Shown piece by piece: positions 40,454 to 51,417 of a DNA stretch of 64,000 nt. The stretch's first letter is position 1, and every line of letters starts with the position of its first letter. Source of the stretch: Nodosilinea sp. PGN35. Its GTDB lineage: Bacteria; Cyanobacteriota; Cyanobacteriia; Phormidesmidales; Phormidesmidaceae. Where the stretch lies: NCBI RefSeq assembly GCF_029109325.1, contig NZ_JAQKQJ010000016.1, positions 62,001 to 126,000 on the forward strand, in the 5' to 3' direction. The translations under genes were made by a program, and so were the position numbers. Under the pieces are notes generated by a model. It ran no database searches and was not told the origin of the DNA. It was given only the letters and a program-made list of their open reading frames with translations.

Positions 40454-41374
40454 ATGAACTACCTCTGGGAGCAATGGCTAACAAACCTTGACCAGGTTAG
40501 GTTCGTGTTGCAGGCGCTGGATATTGCGCTGGTGCTGCTGCTCAGCTACGTGGTGCTGGTGATCATCGGCGAAAAGCGCACCCTGTGGATGGTGCGGGGG
40601 CTAATTTTCTTGATGTTGGCGGCGGCCCTGAGCAAGTTTCTGGGCCTGGCGCTGCTGGGGTTTGTGCTCGACAAACTGGTGATTGGCTCGGCGGTGGCCA
40701 TGGCCTTTATGCTCCAGGGAGAGTTTCGGCGGCTGCTGGAGCTGCTGGGCCAGGGGCGGGTGTGGGAGCTGCTCAGCCCATCGCGGGAGGCGATGCCCCA
40801 GCCCGACAACGTCATCGATGAAATTGTCGATGCGGTGAAGGAGCTGTCCCAAAATCGCACCGGGGCCTTGCTGATTCTCGAAATCGACAAGCTGATCGAC
40901 GAGCGCGACTTTACGGTACCGGGGGTGCGCATCAACGCGGAGGTGTCGAAGGAGCTGATTCAAACCATTTTTCAGACCAGTACCCTGCTCCACGATGGGG
41001 CGATGCTGGTGCGGGGATCGCGGATTGCGGCGGCGGGGGTGATTTTGCCTATCTCAGAGCGGGTGGCCTCGCGCCAGCTGGGCACCCGCCACCGGGCCGC
41101 TATGGGCATCACCGAGCGGGTGGAGCACTGTCTCTGTGTTGTGGTATCAGAGGAAACGGGCTCTATTTCACTGGCGGAAGGCGGTATTCTAGATCGGCCT
41201 CTGACCAGCAGCCGCCTGCGCAGTATTCTGCGGTCTAAGTTTTCTAAATCGGTAGATCGCGAGGCGGTAGCGCCCCAGCTCAGAAGCCTGGGTCGGCGGC
41301 TGAGCAGCCTTGGAGTTGCCTACGTGCTGCGCTTGTTTCGTCTGCCCTCATCGTCTCCCCGAGAGAAAAAATGA
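40454..41374 (+). CDS. cdaA: diadenylate cyclase CdaA (c-di-AMP synthase)
   Basis: 306 residues. Three N-terminal membrane segments lie at about residues 20-40, 48-63 and 66-86, followed by a DAC (DisA_N) domain. The catalytic DGA is at 181-183 (LLHDGAMLVRGSRI) and RHR at 212-214 (LGTRHRAAMG). It makes c-di-AMP, which in cyanobacteria affects osmotic and day-night control. It overlaps uppS (ATGA), so the two are translationally coupled. Confidence 0.95.
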   Translation: MNYLWEQWLTNLDQVRFVLQALDIALVLLLSYVVLVIIGEKRTLWMVRGLIFLMLAAALSKFLGLALLGFVLDKLVIGSAVAMAFMLQGEFRRLLELLGQGRVWELLSPSREAMPQPDNVIDEIVDAVKELSQNRTGALLILEIDKLIDERDFTVPGVRINAEVSKELIQTIFQTSTLLHDGAMLVRGSRIAAAGVILPISERVASRQLGTRHRAAMGITERVEHCLCVVVSEETGSISLAEGGILDRPLTSSRLRSILRSKFSKSVDREAVAPQLRSLGRRLSSLGVAYVLRLFRLPSSSPREKK

Positions 41375-42126
41375 CCACCAAGCCTGTTGTTCGCTACGCG
41401 CTGCCCGCCGACCTCAAGCCCGATCGCCTGCCCCAGCACGTGGCGGTGATTATGGACGGCAACGGGCGCTGGGCCAAGCGGCGGGGGCTGCCGCGCATCA
41501 TGGGCCACCGCCGTGGCGTCGATACCCTCAAAACCCTGCTGCGCTGCTGCCGCGACTGGGGCATTGGGGCGCTGACGGCCTATGCCTTTTCGACGGAGAA
41601 CTGGGGCCGCCCGGTGGAAGAGGTAGATTTTCTCATGGCGCTGTTTGAGCGGGTGCTGCGCCAGGAGCTGCTGGAGATGATGGAGGAAAATGTCCGCATT
41701 CGCTTTGTGGGCAACCTGGCGGCCCTGCCGCGATCGCTCCAGGGCGAGATTCACCAGGCGGTGACCCAGACCCAGGGCAACCACGGCATTGAGTTTACGG
41801 TGGCCACCAACTACGGCGGTCGCCAGGAAATTGTGCAGGCCTGCCGCGCGATCGCCGAGCAGGTGCAGCGGGGCGAGCTGAACCCGGCTGACATCAGCGA
41901 AGACCTGTTTGGCCGCCACCTCTACACCGCTGGCATCAGCGACCCCGATCTGCTGATTCGCACCAGCGGCGAAATGCGGATCAGCAACTTTTTGCTGTGG
42001 CAGCTGGCCTACGCCGAGATCTATGTGACCGATACCCTGTGGCCCGACTTCGACACCTCGGAGTTTCACCGGGCGATCTATGCCTACCAGCAGCGCGATC
42101 GCCGCTTTGGCAAAGTGAAAGGATAG
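41371..42126 (+). CDS. uppS: isoprenyl transferase (undecaprenyl diphosphate synthase)
   Basis: Cis-prenyltransferase making the C55 carrier for peptidoglycan, 251 residues. HVAVIMDGNGRWAKRRG contains the catalytic Asp, GHRRGVDTLK the substrate site, and IRTSGEMRISNFLLWQLAYAE the late conserved region. It overlaps cdaA and precedes pgsA by 113 nt. Confidence 0.97.
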   Translation: MTTKPVVRYALPADLKPDRLPQHVAVIMDGNGRWAKRRGLPRIMGHRRGVDTLKTLLRCCRDWGIGALTAYAFSTENWGRPVEEVDFLMALFERVLRQELLEMMEENVRIRFVGNLAALPRSLQGEIHQAVTQTQGNHGIEFTVATNYGGRQEIVQACRAIAEQVQRGELNPADISEDLFGRHLYTAGISDPDLLIRTSGEMRISNFLLWQLAYAEIYVTDTLWPDFDTSEFHRAIYAYQQRDRRFGKVKG

Positions 42127-42210
42127 ACCGCTCAAGCCCTCCCCCAGGGGAAGAGGATCTTGAGGCCAAAAAGACCTTTGATAGAAAAGCGCCAGGCCCT
42201 GCTCCCCCCT

Positions 42211-42239
42211 AAAATCCAAAATCCAAAATCCAAAATCCT
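42211..42239. repeat. TCCAAAA heptamers directly before the pgsA start
   Basis: Four perfect AAAATCC units ending at the base before the ATG of pgsA. The array occupies the place where a ribosome site would be, as at the second sugar permease (16221). Confidence 0.88.
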
Positions 42240-42773
42240 ATGAATATCCCCACCTGGATCACCGTCTCCCGCCTGCTCGGCGTGCCCCTCCTGCTGGTGC
42301 TCCTCCAGGCCCCCACGGCGGCCCAGCGCTGGTGGGCGGCGGGCATTTTTGTGGTGGCGGCGGGTACCGACTGGCTGGATGGCTACCTAGCCCGTCGGCT
42401 CAACCAGGTGACCGATCTGGGCAAATTCTTAGACCCCCTGGTGGATAAGCTGCTGGTGCTGGCCCCCCTGCTGATGCTGGTGGAGCTGGGCCAGGTGCCC
42501 GCCTGGGGCGTGTTTTTGATTGTGGCGCGGGAGATTACTATCTCGGGCTGGCGGGTCAACCCGGCTATGCAGGGGGGGGCAGTGCCGGGGGCCAACCTGT
42601 GGGGCAAGGCCAAAACCGTGGTGCAGATTGGGGCGATCGCCCTGCTGCTGGCCCCGCTACCGGCGGTGTGGGATGGGCCAGCGCAGGTGCTCTTTTGGGC
42701 GGCGGTGGCGCTGACCCTGGCCTCGGGCCTGGTGTATCTGTGGCCTCAGATGCAGCCCAGCCGCAGTGCCTAG
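42240..42773 (+). CDS. pgsA: CDP-diacylglycerol--glycerol-3-phosphate 3-phosphatidyltransferase
   Basis: Inner-membrane enzyme for phosphatidylglycerol, 177 residues with about four membrane segments. The CDP-alcohol phosphotransferase motif is complete: DWLDGYLARR, then GKFLDPLVDK with all three Asp of the signature. MNIPTWITVSRLLGVPLLL is the usual start. Phosphatidylglycerol is the only phospholipid of cyanobacterial membranes. There is no purine-rich site before the ATG because a heptamer array abuts it. Confidence 0.94.
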   Translation: MNIPTWITVSRLLGVPLLLVLLQAPTAAQRWWAAGIFVVAAGTDWLDGYLARRLNQVTDLGKFLDPLVDKLLVLAPLLMLVELGQVPAWGVFLIVAREITISGWRVNPAMQGGAVPGANLWGKAKTVVQIGAIALLLAPLPAVWDGPAQVLFWAAVALTLASGLVYLWPQMQPSRSA

Positions 42774-42862
42774 GGGTAAAGGTGGCGGGCTGGCCATAAA
42801 AAGTCCAGCGGTTTGATGAGTCTCGGCCAAGTGTCTGCTAAACTAGCAAAGAATCACTTCTT

Positions 42863-42952
42863 GGAAGCGTGGCTGAGTGGTCGAAAGCGCCTCCCTGCTA
42901 AGGAGGTAGGGGAGTAAACCTTCCCTCGTGGGTTCAAATCCCACCGCTTCCG
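42863..42952 (+). tRNA. trnS-GCU: tRNA-Ser (anticodon GCT)
   Basis: 90-nt class II tRNA. Acceptor arms GGAAGCG and CGCTTCC pair perfectly, with discriminator G. The anticodon stem CCTCC/GGAGG frames loop CTGCTAA with GCT at 42897-42899, which reads AGC/AGU serine codons. The long variable arm (about 42907-42929) and T-loop GTTCAAATC are present. CCA is not encoded. Confidence 0.97.
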
Positions 42953-43036
42953 TATTTTGAATCGGCAAAGGCAGCTGATATGAGCGTTCATGTCAGCTGC
43001 TTTTGTCTGATAACGAGCGGGGTTTTGGAAGCTACC

Positions 43037-43137
43037 GCTGTAGCCAGTCTACTTGTGACATTTCCCCTTAAAACATTCAAACGTTTCAGCGTTCAAACGT
43101 TTCTAGATGTTCTAACCAGGGGACTATGGCTATACAG
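43037..43137. repeat. interspersed AACGTT-core element, copy C
   Basis: Left end GCTGTAGCCAGTCT, core AAACGTTTCAGCGTTCAAAC and right end GACTATGGCTATACAG, about 101 bp. The left half matches the reverse complement of the right half of copy B, so the whole element is a long imperfect palindrome. It lies between tRNA-Ser and sbcC. Confidence 0.72.
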
Positions 43138-43192
43138 GTGTACTTTAAGTTCTGTTGTACTGTAATGTGGGGGTGATGGTGCTAATGTACCG

Positions 43193-46100
43193 ATGACTCC
43201 CAAGCACATTGCCCTCAAAAATTTTCTCAGCTACCGCGCTGCCAGCCTCGACTTTAGCGGGCTGCACGTGGTCTGTGTGGCCGGCCCCAACGGCGCGGGC
43301 AAGTCGTCGCTGCTGGAGGCGATCGCCTGGGCGCTGTGGGGGCAAAGCCGGGTGGCTACCGATGACGACATCATTCACCAGGGCGAGATGGAGGCCCAGG
43401 TGACCTTTCAGTTCCACCAGGGAGAGCACACCTACCGGGTGCTGCGCAGCCGCCACCGCAGCCAGGGCACCAGTTTGGAGTTTCAGGTGCACACGGAGGA
43501 GGGCTGGCGGGTGCTGACCCAGCGCGGGGTGCGGGCCACCCAGCTCTTAATCTGCCGCCACCTCAGGCTCGACTACGATACGTTTGTCAACTCCGCCTAC
43601 CTGCGCCAGGGCGGGGCCGACGATTTTATGCTGAAGCGGCCCGGCGATCGCAAGCAAATCTTGGCCGATCTGCTCAAGCTGCACCAGTACGACCACCTGG
43701 CGGAGGGGGCCAAAGAGCGGGCTCGCCAGGCCAAGGCCGAGGTCAGCCTGCGCCAAACCCAGCTCGACGAACTCACCGCCGCCCTGGCCGACTACGAACC
43801 CACCCTCCAGCGCCAGGCTCAGCTTCAGCAAGAGCTGTACGATATCGATCAGGCCCAGGGGCGCGATCGCGATCGTCAGCAGCAGCTCCGCATCCTAGAG
43901 CAGCACTACCGACAGCAGCAGCAGCAGCTTCAAATGCAGCGTCAGCAGCAGCAGCATCTCACCGCCCTGCTGCACCAGACGGAGGCTACTCTGGCCGCCC
44001 TGGCGGCCGAGCAGCAGGAGCGCGCCCAGACGTTGGCCCAGGCGGCTGAGATTGAAGCGGGTCTGGCCGAGGCCCTTCGCCTGGAGGCCGAAGACACCCA
44101 CCTCAACCAGCAATTTCAGCGTTACCAGGCGCTGCAAACGCAGCGGCAGACCCTAGAGGCCGCCTGGCAGAGCCAGGCGGAACACAGCCGCACTCGGCTG
44201 AGCCAGACTCAGATGCGGCTGGCGGCGGTGCAGGCCCAGCTGGCAGCTCTAGAGGAACTGCTCGGCCAGCGCGAGGCGATCGCGGCGGCCCGCCAGCAGT
44301 TTTTGGCCGCCAGGGCTCAGCTCAAACGCCTCGATGCCCTTCAGCTACAGGCCGAGCCTCTACAGCAGCGACGGCGGCAGCTGGAGGCAGGGCTACAGCA
44401 GGCCCAAACCCGACTGCAAACCCGGCTCGAAGAGATCACCGCCACCGTTCAACAGATGCAGCGGCAGCAGGGCGATCGCCCCCAGCTGATGGCCACCGCC
44501 GAGGAGGTGTCGGCCACCCTCAGCCATCTGGAACAGCGCCGCGCTTACCAAGAGCAGGTGCGCGAAAAGGGGCTCGAGCGCCGCAGCTTTATGGAGGTAT
44601 TGCAGGCCAACCAGCGCCGCTGCGAGACTCAAATCGCTAAAATTGCCCAGAAGCTGGGGTTTCTGGCCCAGCCTGAGGCCGTCTGTCCGCTGTGCGATCG
44701 CCCCCTCGCCGACCACCACCGCACCCTGGTCGAGAGTCGGCACCGCCAGGAGCAGCAGGAACTCCAGGAAGAGATTTGGGTGATTCGAGAGCAGTTGGCC
44801 GCCTCCGAGCGCGAAATTCAGGTGCTGCGCCAAGAGTATCGGGCGGTGGAAGCTGAGCTAGAGGCCTACGCTCCGGTGCTGCAAAAGCAGGGCCAGCTCA
44901 CGGCGCAGATGGCCTCCCAGATCACCGCGCAGGAACAACTCCGAACCTTAGATGCCGAGCAGCAGCGCCTTGGGCAGCGCCTCGCCGACCACCAGTACGC
45001 CCTTGACCTGCGCACCGAGCTGAACCACATTGACGAAACCCTAGCGCAGCTGGCCTACGACGATCGCGACCACGCCCTGGTGCGGGGGCAAGTTGATCGC
45101 CTGCGCTGGGCCGAAATCAAACATCAGGATTTGGCCCAGGGGCAGCGGCGACAGCAGCGGCTCGCCCAGCAGCAGCAGCAGCTCAAGGCCGCCGAGACCC
45201 AGCTCAAGGCTGATCTCGACCAGCTGCGGCGCAGTCCCGAGGGCCAAGCGCTGGTGGCAGTCCAGGCCGACCTGAACCAGCTCGACTACAGCGCTGAGCG
45301 CCACCAGGCGGTGCGCCAGGCCCTCCAGGCGGCCCAGCCTTGGCGACGGCGGCACCACGACCTCCAACAGGCCCGCCAGCACCAGCCCCAGCACCAGGCT
45401 CAGATCGAAGCCCTCCTGGAGCAGCAGCAGCAGCAGCAGCGGTCGCTGCACCAGCTCAACGCAGGCTTGCAGGCCCTGATGGCGGAGTTGACCAGCCTCG
45501 CCTACGACCCCGACGCCCTACCCGCCTTAGAGACGGCCATAGCCGACCGTCAGCACCAGCGCGATGCCCTCCTGGCCCAGCTGGGTGCCCTAGGCCAGGC
45601 CTGCCAGCACTTCGACGACTTGCACCGGGGGCTTGCCCAAAAACAGCAGGAACTGGCCGCCGTGCGCCAGCGCCAGCGGGTTTATCAGGAACTGGCGCTG
45701 GCCTTTGGCCACAACGGCATTCAAGCGCTGATGATCGAAAATCTGCTGCCCCAGCTGGAGGCCGAAACCAACCATCTGCTGGGTCGCCTCAGCGCTCACC
45801 AGCTCCACGTGCAGTTTGTCACCCAGCGGGCCACCAAGCGAGGTCAGGGGGTGATTGATACCCTCGATATTCTAATTGCCGATGCCCGGGGCACCCGACC
45901 CTACGAAACCTACTCCGGCGGCGAGGCGTTTCGAGTTAACTTTGCCCTCAGGCTGGCGCTGGCCCGGCTGCTGGCCCAGCGATCGGGCCTGGCGCTCCAG
46001 CTGCTGATTATTGACGAAGGCTTTGGCACTCAGGATCAGCAGGGGTGCGATCGCCTGATTGCAGCCATTAACGCGATCGCCGCCGACTTTGCCTGCATTC

Positions 46101-46198
46101 TCACCGTTACCCACATTCCCCATTTCCGAGCTGCCTTTCAAACACGCATCGATGTCACCAAGACTGCCCAGGGATCGCAGCTCTCCCTCTCCGCGTAA
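43193..46198 (+). CDS. sbcC: SbcC-type SMC nuclease subunit
   Basis: 1001 residues. N-terminal ATPase half with Walker A GPNGAGKSS, two very Gln-rich coiled coils (about 170-480 and 520-800), zinc hook CPLC at 498-501, and the C-terminal half with YSGGEAFRVNFALRLALARL and Walker B LLIIDEGFGTQD. It works with the SbcD/Mre11 nuclease on hairpins and palindromes; SbcD is not in the window. The Gln runs come from CAG-rich DNA. The nearby palindromic repeats are the sort of structure this complex cuts, but that link is only contextual. Confidence 0.95.
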   Translation: MTPKHIALKNFLSYRAASLDFSGLHVVCVAGPNGAGKSSLLEAIAWALWGQSRVATDDDIIHQGEMEAQVTFQFHQGEHTYRVLRSRHRSQGTSLEFQVHTEEGWRVLTQRGVRATQLLICRHLRLDYDTFVNSAYLRQGGADDFMLKRPGDRKQILADLLKLHQYDHLAEGAKERARQAKAEVSLRQTQLDELTAALADYEPTLQRQAQLQQELYDIDQAQGRDRDRQQQLRILEQHYRQQQQQLQMQRQQQQHLTALLHQTEATLAALAAEQQERAQTLAQAAEIEAGLAEALRLEAEDTHLNQQFQRYQALQTQRQTLEAAWQSQAEHSRTRLSQTQMRLAAVQAQLAALEELLGQREAIAAARQQFLAARAQLKRLDALQLQAEPLQQRRRQLEAGLQQAQTRLQTRLEEITATVQQMQRQQGDRPQLMATAEEVSATLSHLEQRRAYQEQVREKGLERRSFMEVLQANQRRCETQIAKIAQKLGFLAQPEAVCPLCDRPLADHHRTLVESRHRQEQQELQEEIWVIREQLAASEREIQVLRQEYRAVEAELEAYAPVLQKQGQLTAQMASQITAQEQLRTLDAEQQRLGQRLADHQYALDLRTELNHIDETLAQLAYDDRDHALVRGQVDRLRWAEIKHQDLAQGQRRQQRLAQQQQQLKAAETQLKADLDQLRRSPEGQALVAVQADLNQLDYSAERHQAVRQALQAAQPWRRRHHDLQQARQHQPQHQAQIEALLEQQQQQQRSLHQLNAGLQALMAELTSLAYDPDALPALETAIADRQHQRDALLAQLGALGQACQHFDDLHRGLAQKQQELAAVRQRQRVYQELALAFGHNGIQALMIENLLPQLEAETNHLLGRLSAHQLHVQFVTQRATKRGQGVIDTLDILIADARGTRPYETYSGGEAFRVNFALRLALARLLAQRSGLALQLLIIDEGFGTQDQQGCDRLIAAINAIAADFACILTVTHIPHFRAAFQTRIDVTKTAQGSQLSLSA

Positions 46199-46245
46199 AG
46201 TCTGAAGCCGCCAGTCCCACCGGGTGCATAGCTTCTCAGACTTTT
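46198..46245 (+). terminator. terminator after sbcC
   Basis: Arms AAGTCTGAAGC and GCTTCTCAGACTT pair with a small bulge, followed by TTTTATT. The first arm begins with the last base of the sbcC stop codon. Confidence 0.55.
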
Positions 46246-46451
46246 ATTAACATTCTTTTTAGATTTTAAGGATTTCTTCCCTAGCTATCCTGAATATATG
46301 TCTTCTGGAATGCAATACGAAGCCGCCGATCGCTTTACCCTAAGGGATTATAGCCCTCCAGAATCGCAACGGGCTGAGTATTTTTGACCATTCCCGCTTC
46401 CCTTCATAAATGTTACACTTGTTTACATACTTCGTTAATAACCTTTTACCC

Positions 46452-46583
46452 ATGAACTTTATTGGATCCCTTCTAGATGTTGCTGTAGTTGCTGTGGCCG
46501 TTGGCACAATGCTCAAGCGCCAGGCTGAGCAGGCGGCTCTAGAGACCCAGCCCGTTCCCGTGCCGGTGCGCTCACGCCGCTAG
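46452..46583 (+). CDS. 43-residue small membrane protein upstream of the sigma factor
   Basis: ATG at 46452 to TAG at 46581-46583. The product has a hydrophobic segment (FIGSLLDVAVVAVAVGTML, about residues 3-21), then a basic, Pro/Val-rich tail ending VPVRSRR. No homologue is recognised. The single membrane segment and positively charged tail are plausible for a small thylakoid or plasma-membrane protein. Codon use fits the neighbours, but a chance ORF cannot be excluded. Confidence 0.45.
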   Translation: MNFIGSLLDVAVVAVAVGTMLKRQAEQAALETQPVPVPVRSRR

Positions 46584-46711
46584 ACAGCATTTTGGTTTAT
46601 GGCTTTCTAAGCCCTGCCAGTGCTATGGCGGCTTCTGCTGATATCGGCCGCCACGTGGGGCACTTTGCCCTCCCCCTTCCTCCGTCGCTGTCTCCATAAC
46701 CCTGCCGATCT

Positions 46712-47668
46712 ATGAGAACTGTGCAAAATTCCACCGACCTGGTTCGCACCTACCTAAAGGAAATCGGTAAAGTACCTCTACTCACCCACGAGGAAGAAAT
46801 CCTGCTGGGTAAGCAGGTGCAAAAGCTGTCTGCTTTAGAGGCAAAGCGGGCAGCTCTAGAGGAGACTGCGGGCCACGGATTGACTGTGGAGCAGTGGTCG
46901 GAGGCGGTTGAGGTGCCTGTGGCCGAGCTTAAGAAAATCGTGCGTGAGGGCAATCTGGCCAAGCGTAAGATGGTGGAAGCGAACCTCCGCCTCGTGGTCT
47001 CAGTGGCCAAAAAGTACATCAAGCGCAATGTTGACCTCCTCGATCTGATTCAAGAGGGCACCATTGGCATGCAGCGCGGGGTCGAAAAGTTTGATCCGAC
47101 CAAGGGCTACCGCTTCTCCACCTATGCTTACTGGTGGATTCGTCAGGCTATCACCCGGGCCATTGCGGAGAAGAGCCGCACCATTCGGCTGCCGATCCAC
47201 ATCACTGAAAAGCTTAACAAGCTGAAAAAGGCCCAGCGTACCCTCTCCCAGCGCTACGGGCGGGCGGCCACCGTGGCGGAACTGGCCCTTGAGTGCGACC
47301 TGACAGCCAAACAGGTGCGCGATTATCTAGAAAAGTCTCGCCAGCCCCTCTCCCTCGATCTCAAGGTGGGAGACAATCAGGACACCGAACTGGGCGAACT
47401 GCTCGAAGATGACGGCCCCTCTCCGGAGGATTTTGCCACTCAAGTCTCCCTGCGCCAGGATCTAGAGCGTCTGATGGGTGACCTGACTCCCCAACAGAGG
47501 GAGGTGCTTTCCCTTCGCTTTGGATTATCTGATGGTAAAACTATGACCTTGGCAAAAATCGGTGATTTGCTCTCGATTAGCCGTGAGCGAGTGCGCCAGA
47601 TTGAGCGCGAGGCCCTGACTAAACTGCGTAAGCGCCAGTCCGATATTCGCGAATACCTGGCTAGCTAG
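46712..47668 (+). CDS. group 2 RNA polymerase sigma factor (SigA-like, non-essential class)
   Basis: 318 residues. It starts directly at region 1.2 (DLVRTYLKEIGKVPLLTHEEE), without the long region 1.1 of the principal factor, which points to a cyanobacterial group 2 factor of the SigB/SigC/SigD kind. Regions 2.1-2.4 (NLRLVVSVAKKYIKRNVDLLDLIQEG; FSTYAYWWIRQAITRAI), region 3, and region 4.2 (SISRERVRQIEREALTKLRK) are complete. Region 2.4 is nearly that of SigA, so it should read SigA-like promoters. Such factors respond to carbon, nitrogen, heat or redox changes. Which member this is cannot be fixed here. Confidence 0.92.
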   Translation: MRTVQNSTDLVRTYLKEIGKVPLLTHEEEILLGKQVQKLSALEAKRAALEETAGHGLTVEQWSEAVEVPVAELKKIVREGNLAKRKMVEANLRLVVSVAKKYIKRNVDLLDLIQEGTIGMQRGVEKFDPTKGYRFSTYAYWWIRQAITRAIAEKSRTIRLPIHITEKLNKLKKAQRTLSQRYGRAATVAELALECDLTAKQVRDYLEKSRQPLSLDLKVGDNQDTELGELLEDDGPSPEDFATQVSLRQDLERLMGDLTPQQREVLSLRFGLSDGKTMTLAKIGDLLSISRERVRQIEREALTKLRKRQSDIREYLAS

Positions 47669-47698
47669 GGCGATTCCCTGCTAGCAGCATCGGCTACG

Positions 47699-47733
47699 GA
47701 GCCCCGGCTTCTCATTGAGAAACCGGGGCTCTT
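47699..47733 (+). terminator. strong terminator after the sigma factor gene
   Basis: Arms GAGCCCCGG (47699-47707) and CCGGGGCTC (47723-47731) with inner TTCTC/GAGAA pairing, followed by TT. It lies 30 nt after the stop codon. Confidence 0.8.
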
Positions 47734-47806
47734 GGCTCTGGCCTAGCCTGTTCAGCAGTGCGTTGGGGGCTATGGAGGGAGAGAGGGGGCGATCGCTAAT
47801 CGCGCG

Positions 47807-48190
47807 CTAATCGCTTCTCAGCCGAAAACGCCGCCTGTGGTCTGCAAGCAGCACCAGGGCAGTCCCAATCGCGTAGGCCAAAATATCTTTCCAGTCGAAG
47901 GTGGTGCCGAGCACGGTGGCAAGAATCAGATTGTCTCGCAGCCCGAGGCGATCGACCAGTCTGAGGTACTGCAAACCTTCTACGAGGCAGGCAAAGGCAA
48001 ACACAAGCAGTGCCGCAGGGATCGGCCGCAGGGGCCAGACGGCTTTGAGTGCGCAGTAGACCAGCGGGATAACGAGTACGTCACCGACCAGAGGGCGAAT
48101 GATGCCATCGTCTAGAAAAATCGCGATCGCAGTTTCAACGAGAAACAGCAAAATCGCTAAATAGAAATACCTGGCGCTAAATTTAATCAC
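47807..48190 (-). CDS. DUF2809 family membrane protein
   Basis: 127 residues, four membrane segments. Conserved blocks are FSARYFYLAILLFLVE, the IIRPLVGDVLVIPLVYC region, EGLQYLRLVDRLGL and the C-terminal DWKDILAYAIGTALVLL. This is the pattern of DUF2809, whose function is unknown. It is convergent with the sigma factor gene and divergent from ureC. Confidence 0.85.
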   Translation of the reverse strand: MIKFSARYFYLAILLFLVETAIAIFLDDGIIRPLVGDVLVIPLVYCALKAVWPLRPIPAALLVFAFACLVEGLQYLRLVDRLGLRDNLILATVLGTTFDWKDILAYAIGTALVLLADHRRRFRLRSD

Positions 48191-48396
48191 AGGGGGATAG
48201 GAGCCGACAACAGATACGATGCTTTGCAGAGCGGCAGCACGGCCATCGCTATTGCCTCCACCCTAGGCGCTCCTCTGGGGAGATGGCATCACGGCAGCCC
48301 AGGTGCGATCGCCCCCGGTAGCCCAATTGACCAAATAAGGGAGATCCCGCATTCTAGAGTGGTTCTAGCTACATCTGCCCCATCTGAGGAGTCCCC

Positions 48397-50106
<1,710 letters not shown>

Positions 50107-50325
50107 TAGTAGGGTGGGTCATCGCTATTAGCCCTGGCTCTGCACCGTAGCCAGCCAGCCTGACCCACTGATCACCCCAATAGAGCATCTTGTCATGGGT
50201 GGCCACCGTCCATCCTCCCCCTGGGCATCCGACCCATAGGACGACGGTACGCAAACCAATTCTATTGCTTCTGTCAGATCTGCCGGACTCCAGAATTGAC
50301 GTTGGTGCCCCAGGGGAGAGCCCGC

Positions 50326-50553
50326 TTACCTAAACAATGTGGTCAAAATCACGGTAATGGTAGCGCTGGCGATCAGGGTAAACGCTAGCTGTACGACCCA
50401 CTGGGTGGCTTTTTGGTAGTTGTCAAATTTGTCGTTAGAGCGCTCAAACTCTCGGCTGAGCGTGTCAAAGCGTTGATCGACATCTAGGGTCAGCTGATCG
50501 AGCTTGTCGGCTAAGTCTCGCAGGGTGGGTTCGGGTTGGGACTGGGCGGTCAT
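50326..50553 (-). CDS. small coiled-coil, tail-anchored hypothetical protein
   Basis: 75 residues. Residues 8-48 are strongly helical with heptad-like Leu/Phe spacing (LRDLADKLDQLTLDVDQRFD), and residues 52-72 form a C-terminal membrane segment (VVQLAFTLIASATITVILTT). Small proteins with this layout are common in cyanobacteria and remain uncharacterised. It stands alone between ureC and the AT-rich island. Confidence 0.7.
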   Translation of the reverse strand: MTAQSQPEPTLRDLADKLDQLTLDVDQRFDTLSREFERSNDKFDNYQKATQWVVQLAFTLIASATITVILTTLFR

Positions 50554-50925
50554 GGTGTGGCCAGAGACTGTAGGGTTTAACCTCAGCTTTCCTAGCCTAG
50601 CCTGTCACTTGGCTGAATTCATCTATACCCCAAGCTTTTTTCTCAATAGGGTAACGGTGACAGAAGTGCTGTCCCTCTCCTTACTGTAAGGTTAGTATTT
50701 TCGTGATTAAGTTATAATACGATGCATCTTTACGTAGCCTAAGTTCTTAGCAATGCAGAACACTCAGGCAAGCTTTAAACAAGGCACAGGTTGCTTTTCT
50801 AGGCATCTGTTGATAAGCCAAACCCATATGACTTCTGCCGAATGTTTCCGCTCTCTCAGCATGAGTAAAGCGTATTCTTCCATACAGTTTAATCGCAAAC
50901 CCGAAAGAGCTTGAGGGATTAATAC
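50554..50925. other. left flank of the AT-rich island
   Basis: Base composition becomes AT-rich from about 50690. A perfect minus-10 sequence TATAAT lies at 50713-50718 reading right, with no good minus-35 at 17 nt. It is about 210 nt before the first island gene. A 54-codon frame at 50753-50917 is open but unremarkable. No tRNA, direct repeat or integrase was seen at this junction. Confidence 0.4.
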
Positions 50926-51399
50926 ATGTTTCCAAAATTATGGAGTTCTATAAAAATTATGCTTGAGAAAAAGTCATCCCAGTCTCAGTCTCAATCTCTT
51001 AGAGGAAATACGTTTTCTGAATCCCATGTGCAAATTTCTCAGGCTGGGGAATCGATCCTGCAAATTTCACATACTTTACCTGCTGAGGTAGACGAGGTTC
51101 AGACTGCTGTAGATGTTGTGCACATTCTTGAAGAGATAGAAAGTTTTATGAGGACATCAGTACTGGGTGAAGCTGATCTGAAGAGATATCTAAATTATTT
51201 GGAGGCAGCAAGAGTGGAATTAAGCCAAGAGGAACCTGACAAAAAGTTAGTGGCTGTAAACCTTGATAGCTTTGGTGAAAAAATTAAAAAGCTTGACGAC
51301 ACTCTTAACTCTACGGAAAAAATTTGGAATAGAATCCAACCTTTGCTTAAAAAACTAACTCCGTGGCTGGGAGTCGCTGCCAGCCACTTGACCTTATAG
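50926..51399 (+). CDS. island protein 1, unknown, with QIxQAG motif (157 residues)
   Basis: Not recognised as a named family. Residues 20-26 are a Ser/Gln-rich stretch. Residues 27-46 contain GNTFSESHVQISQAG with ILQ following; the same pattern (F, then Q-I-x-Q-A-G-x-x-hydrophobic-x-Q) recurs at the N-terminus of the next protein. Residues 55-150 are helical, with EEPDKKLVAVNL and a hydrophobic end (WLGVAASHL). An acidic-Pro-Asp/Asn-Lys turn before a helical pair is common in small cyanobacterial proteins carrying such QAG motifs; that comparison is from memory. Codon use (AAA, AGA, TTT) differs strongly from the rest of the window. Confidence 0.75.
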   Translation: MFPKLWSSIKIMLEKKSSQSQSQSLRGNTFSESHVQISQAGESILQISHTLPAEVDEVQTAVDVVHILEEIESFMRTSVLGEADLKRYLNYLEAARVELSQEEPDKKLVAVNLDSFGEKIKKLDDTLNSTEKIWNRIQPLLKKLTPWLGVAASHLTL

Positions 51400-51417
51400 T
51401 TTTTCTACGGTACTGAC

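Noticed and set aside
50753..50917. 54-codon frame in the island's left flank, and an opposing 62-codon frame
   Set aside because: Neither has a ribosome site, a recognisable motif or a protein-like pattern; kept only as part of the flank description.
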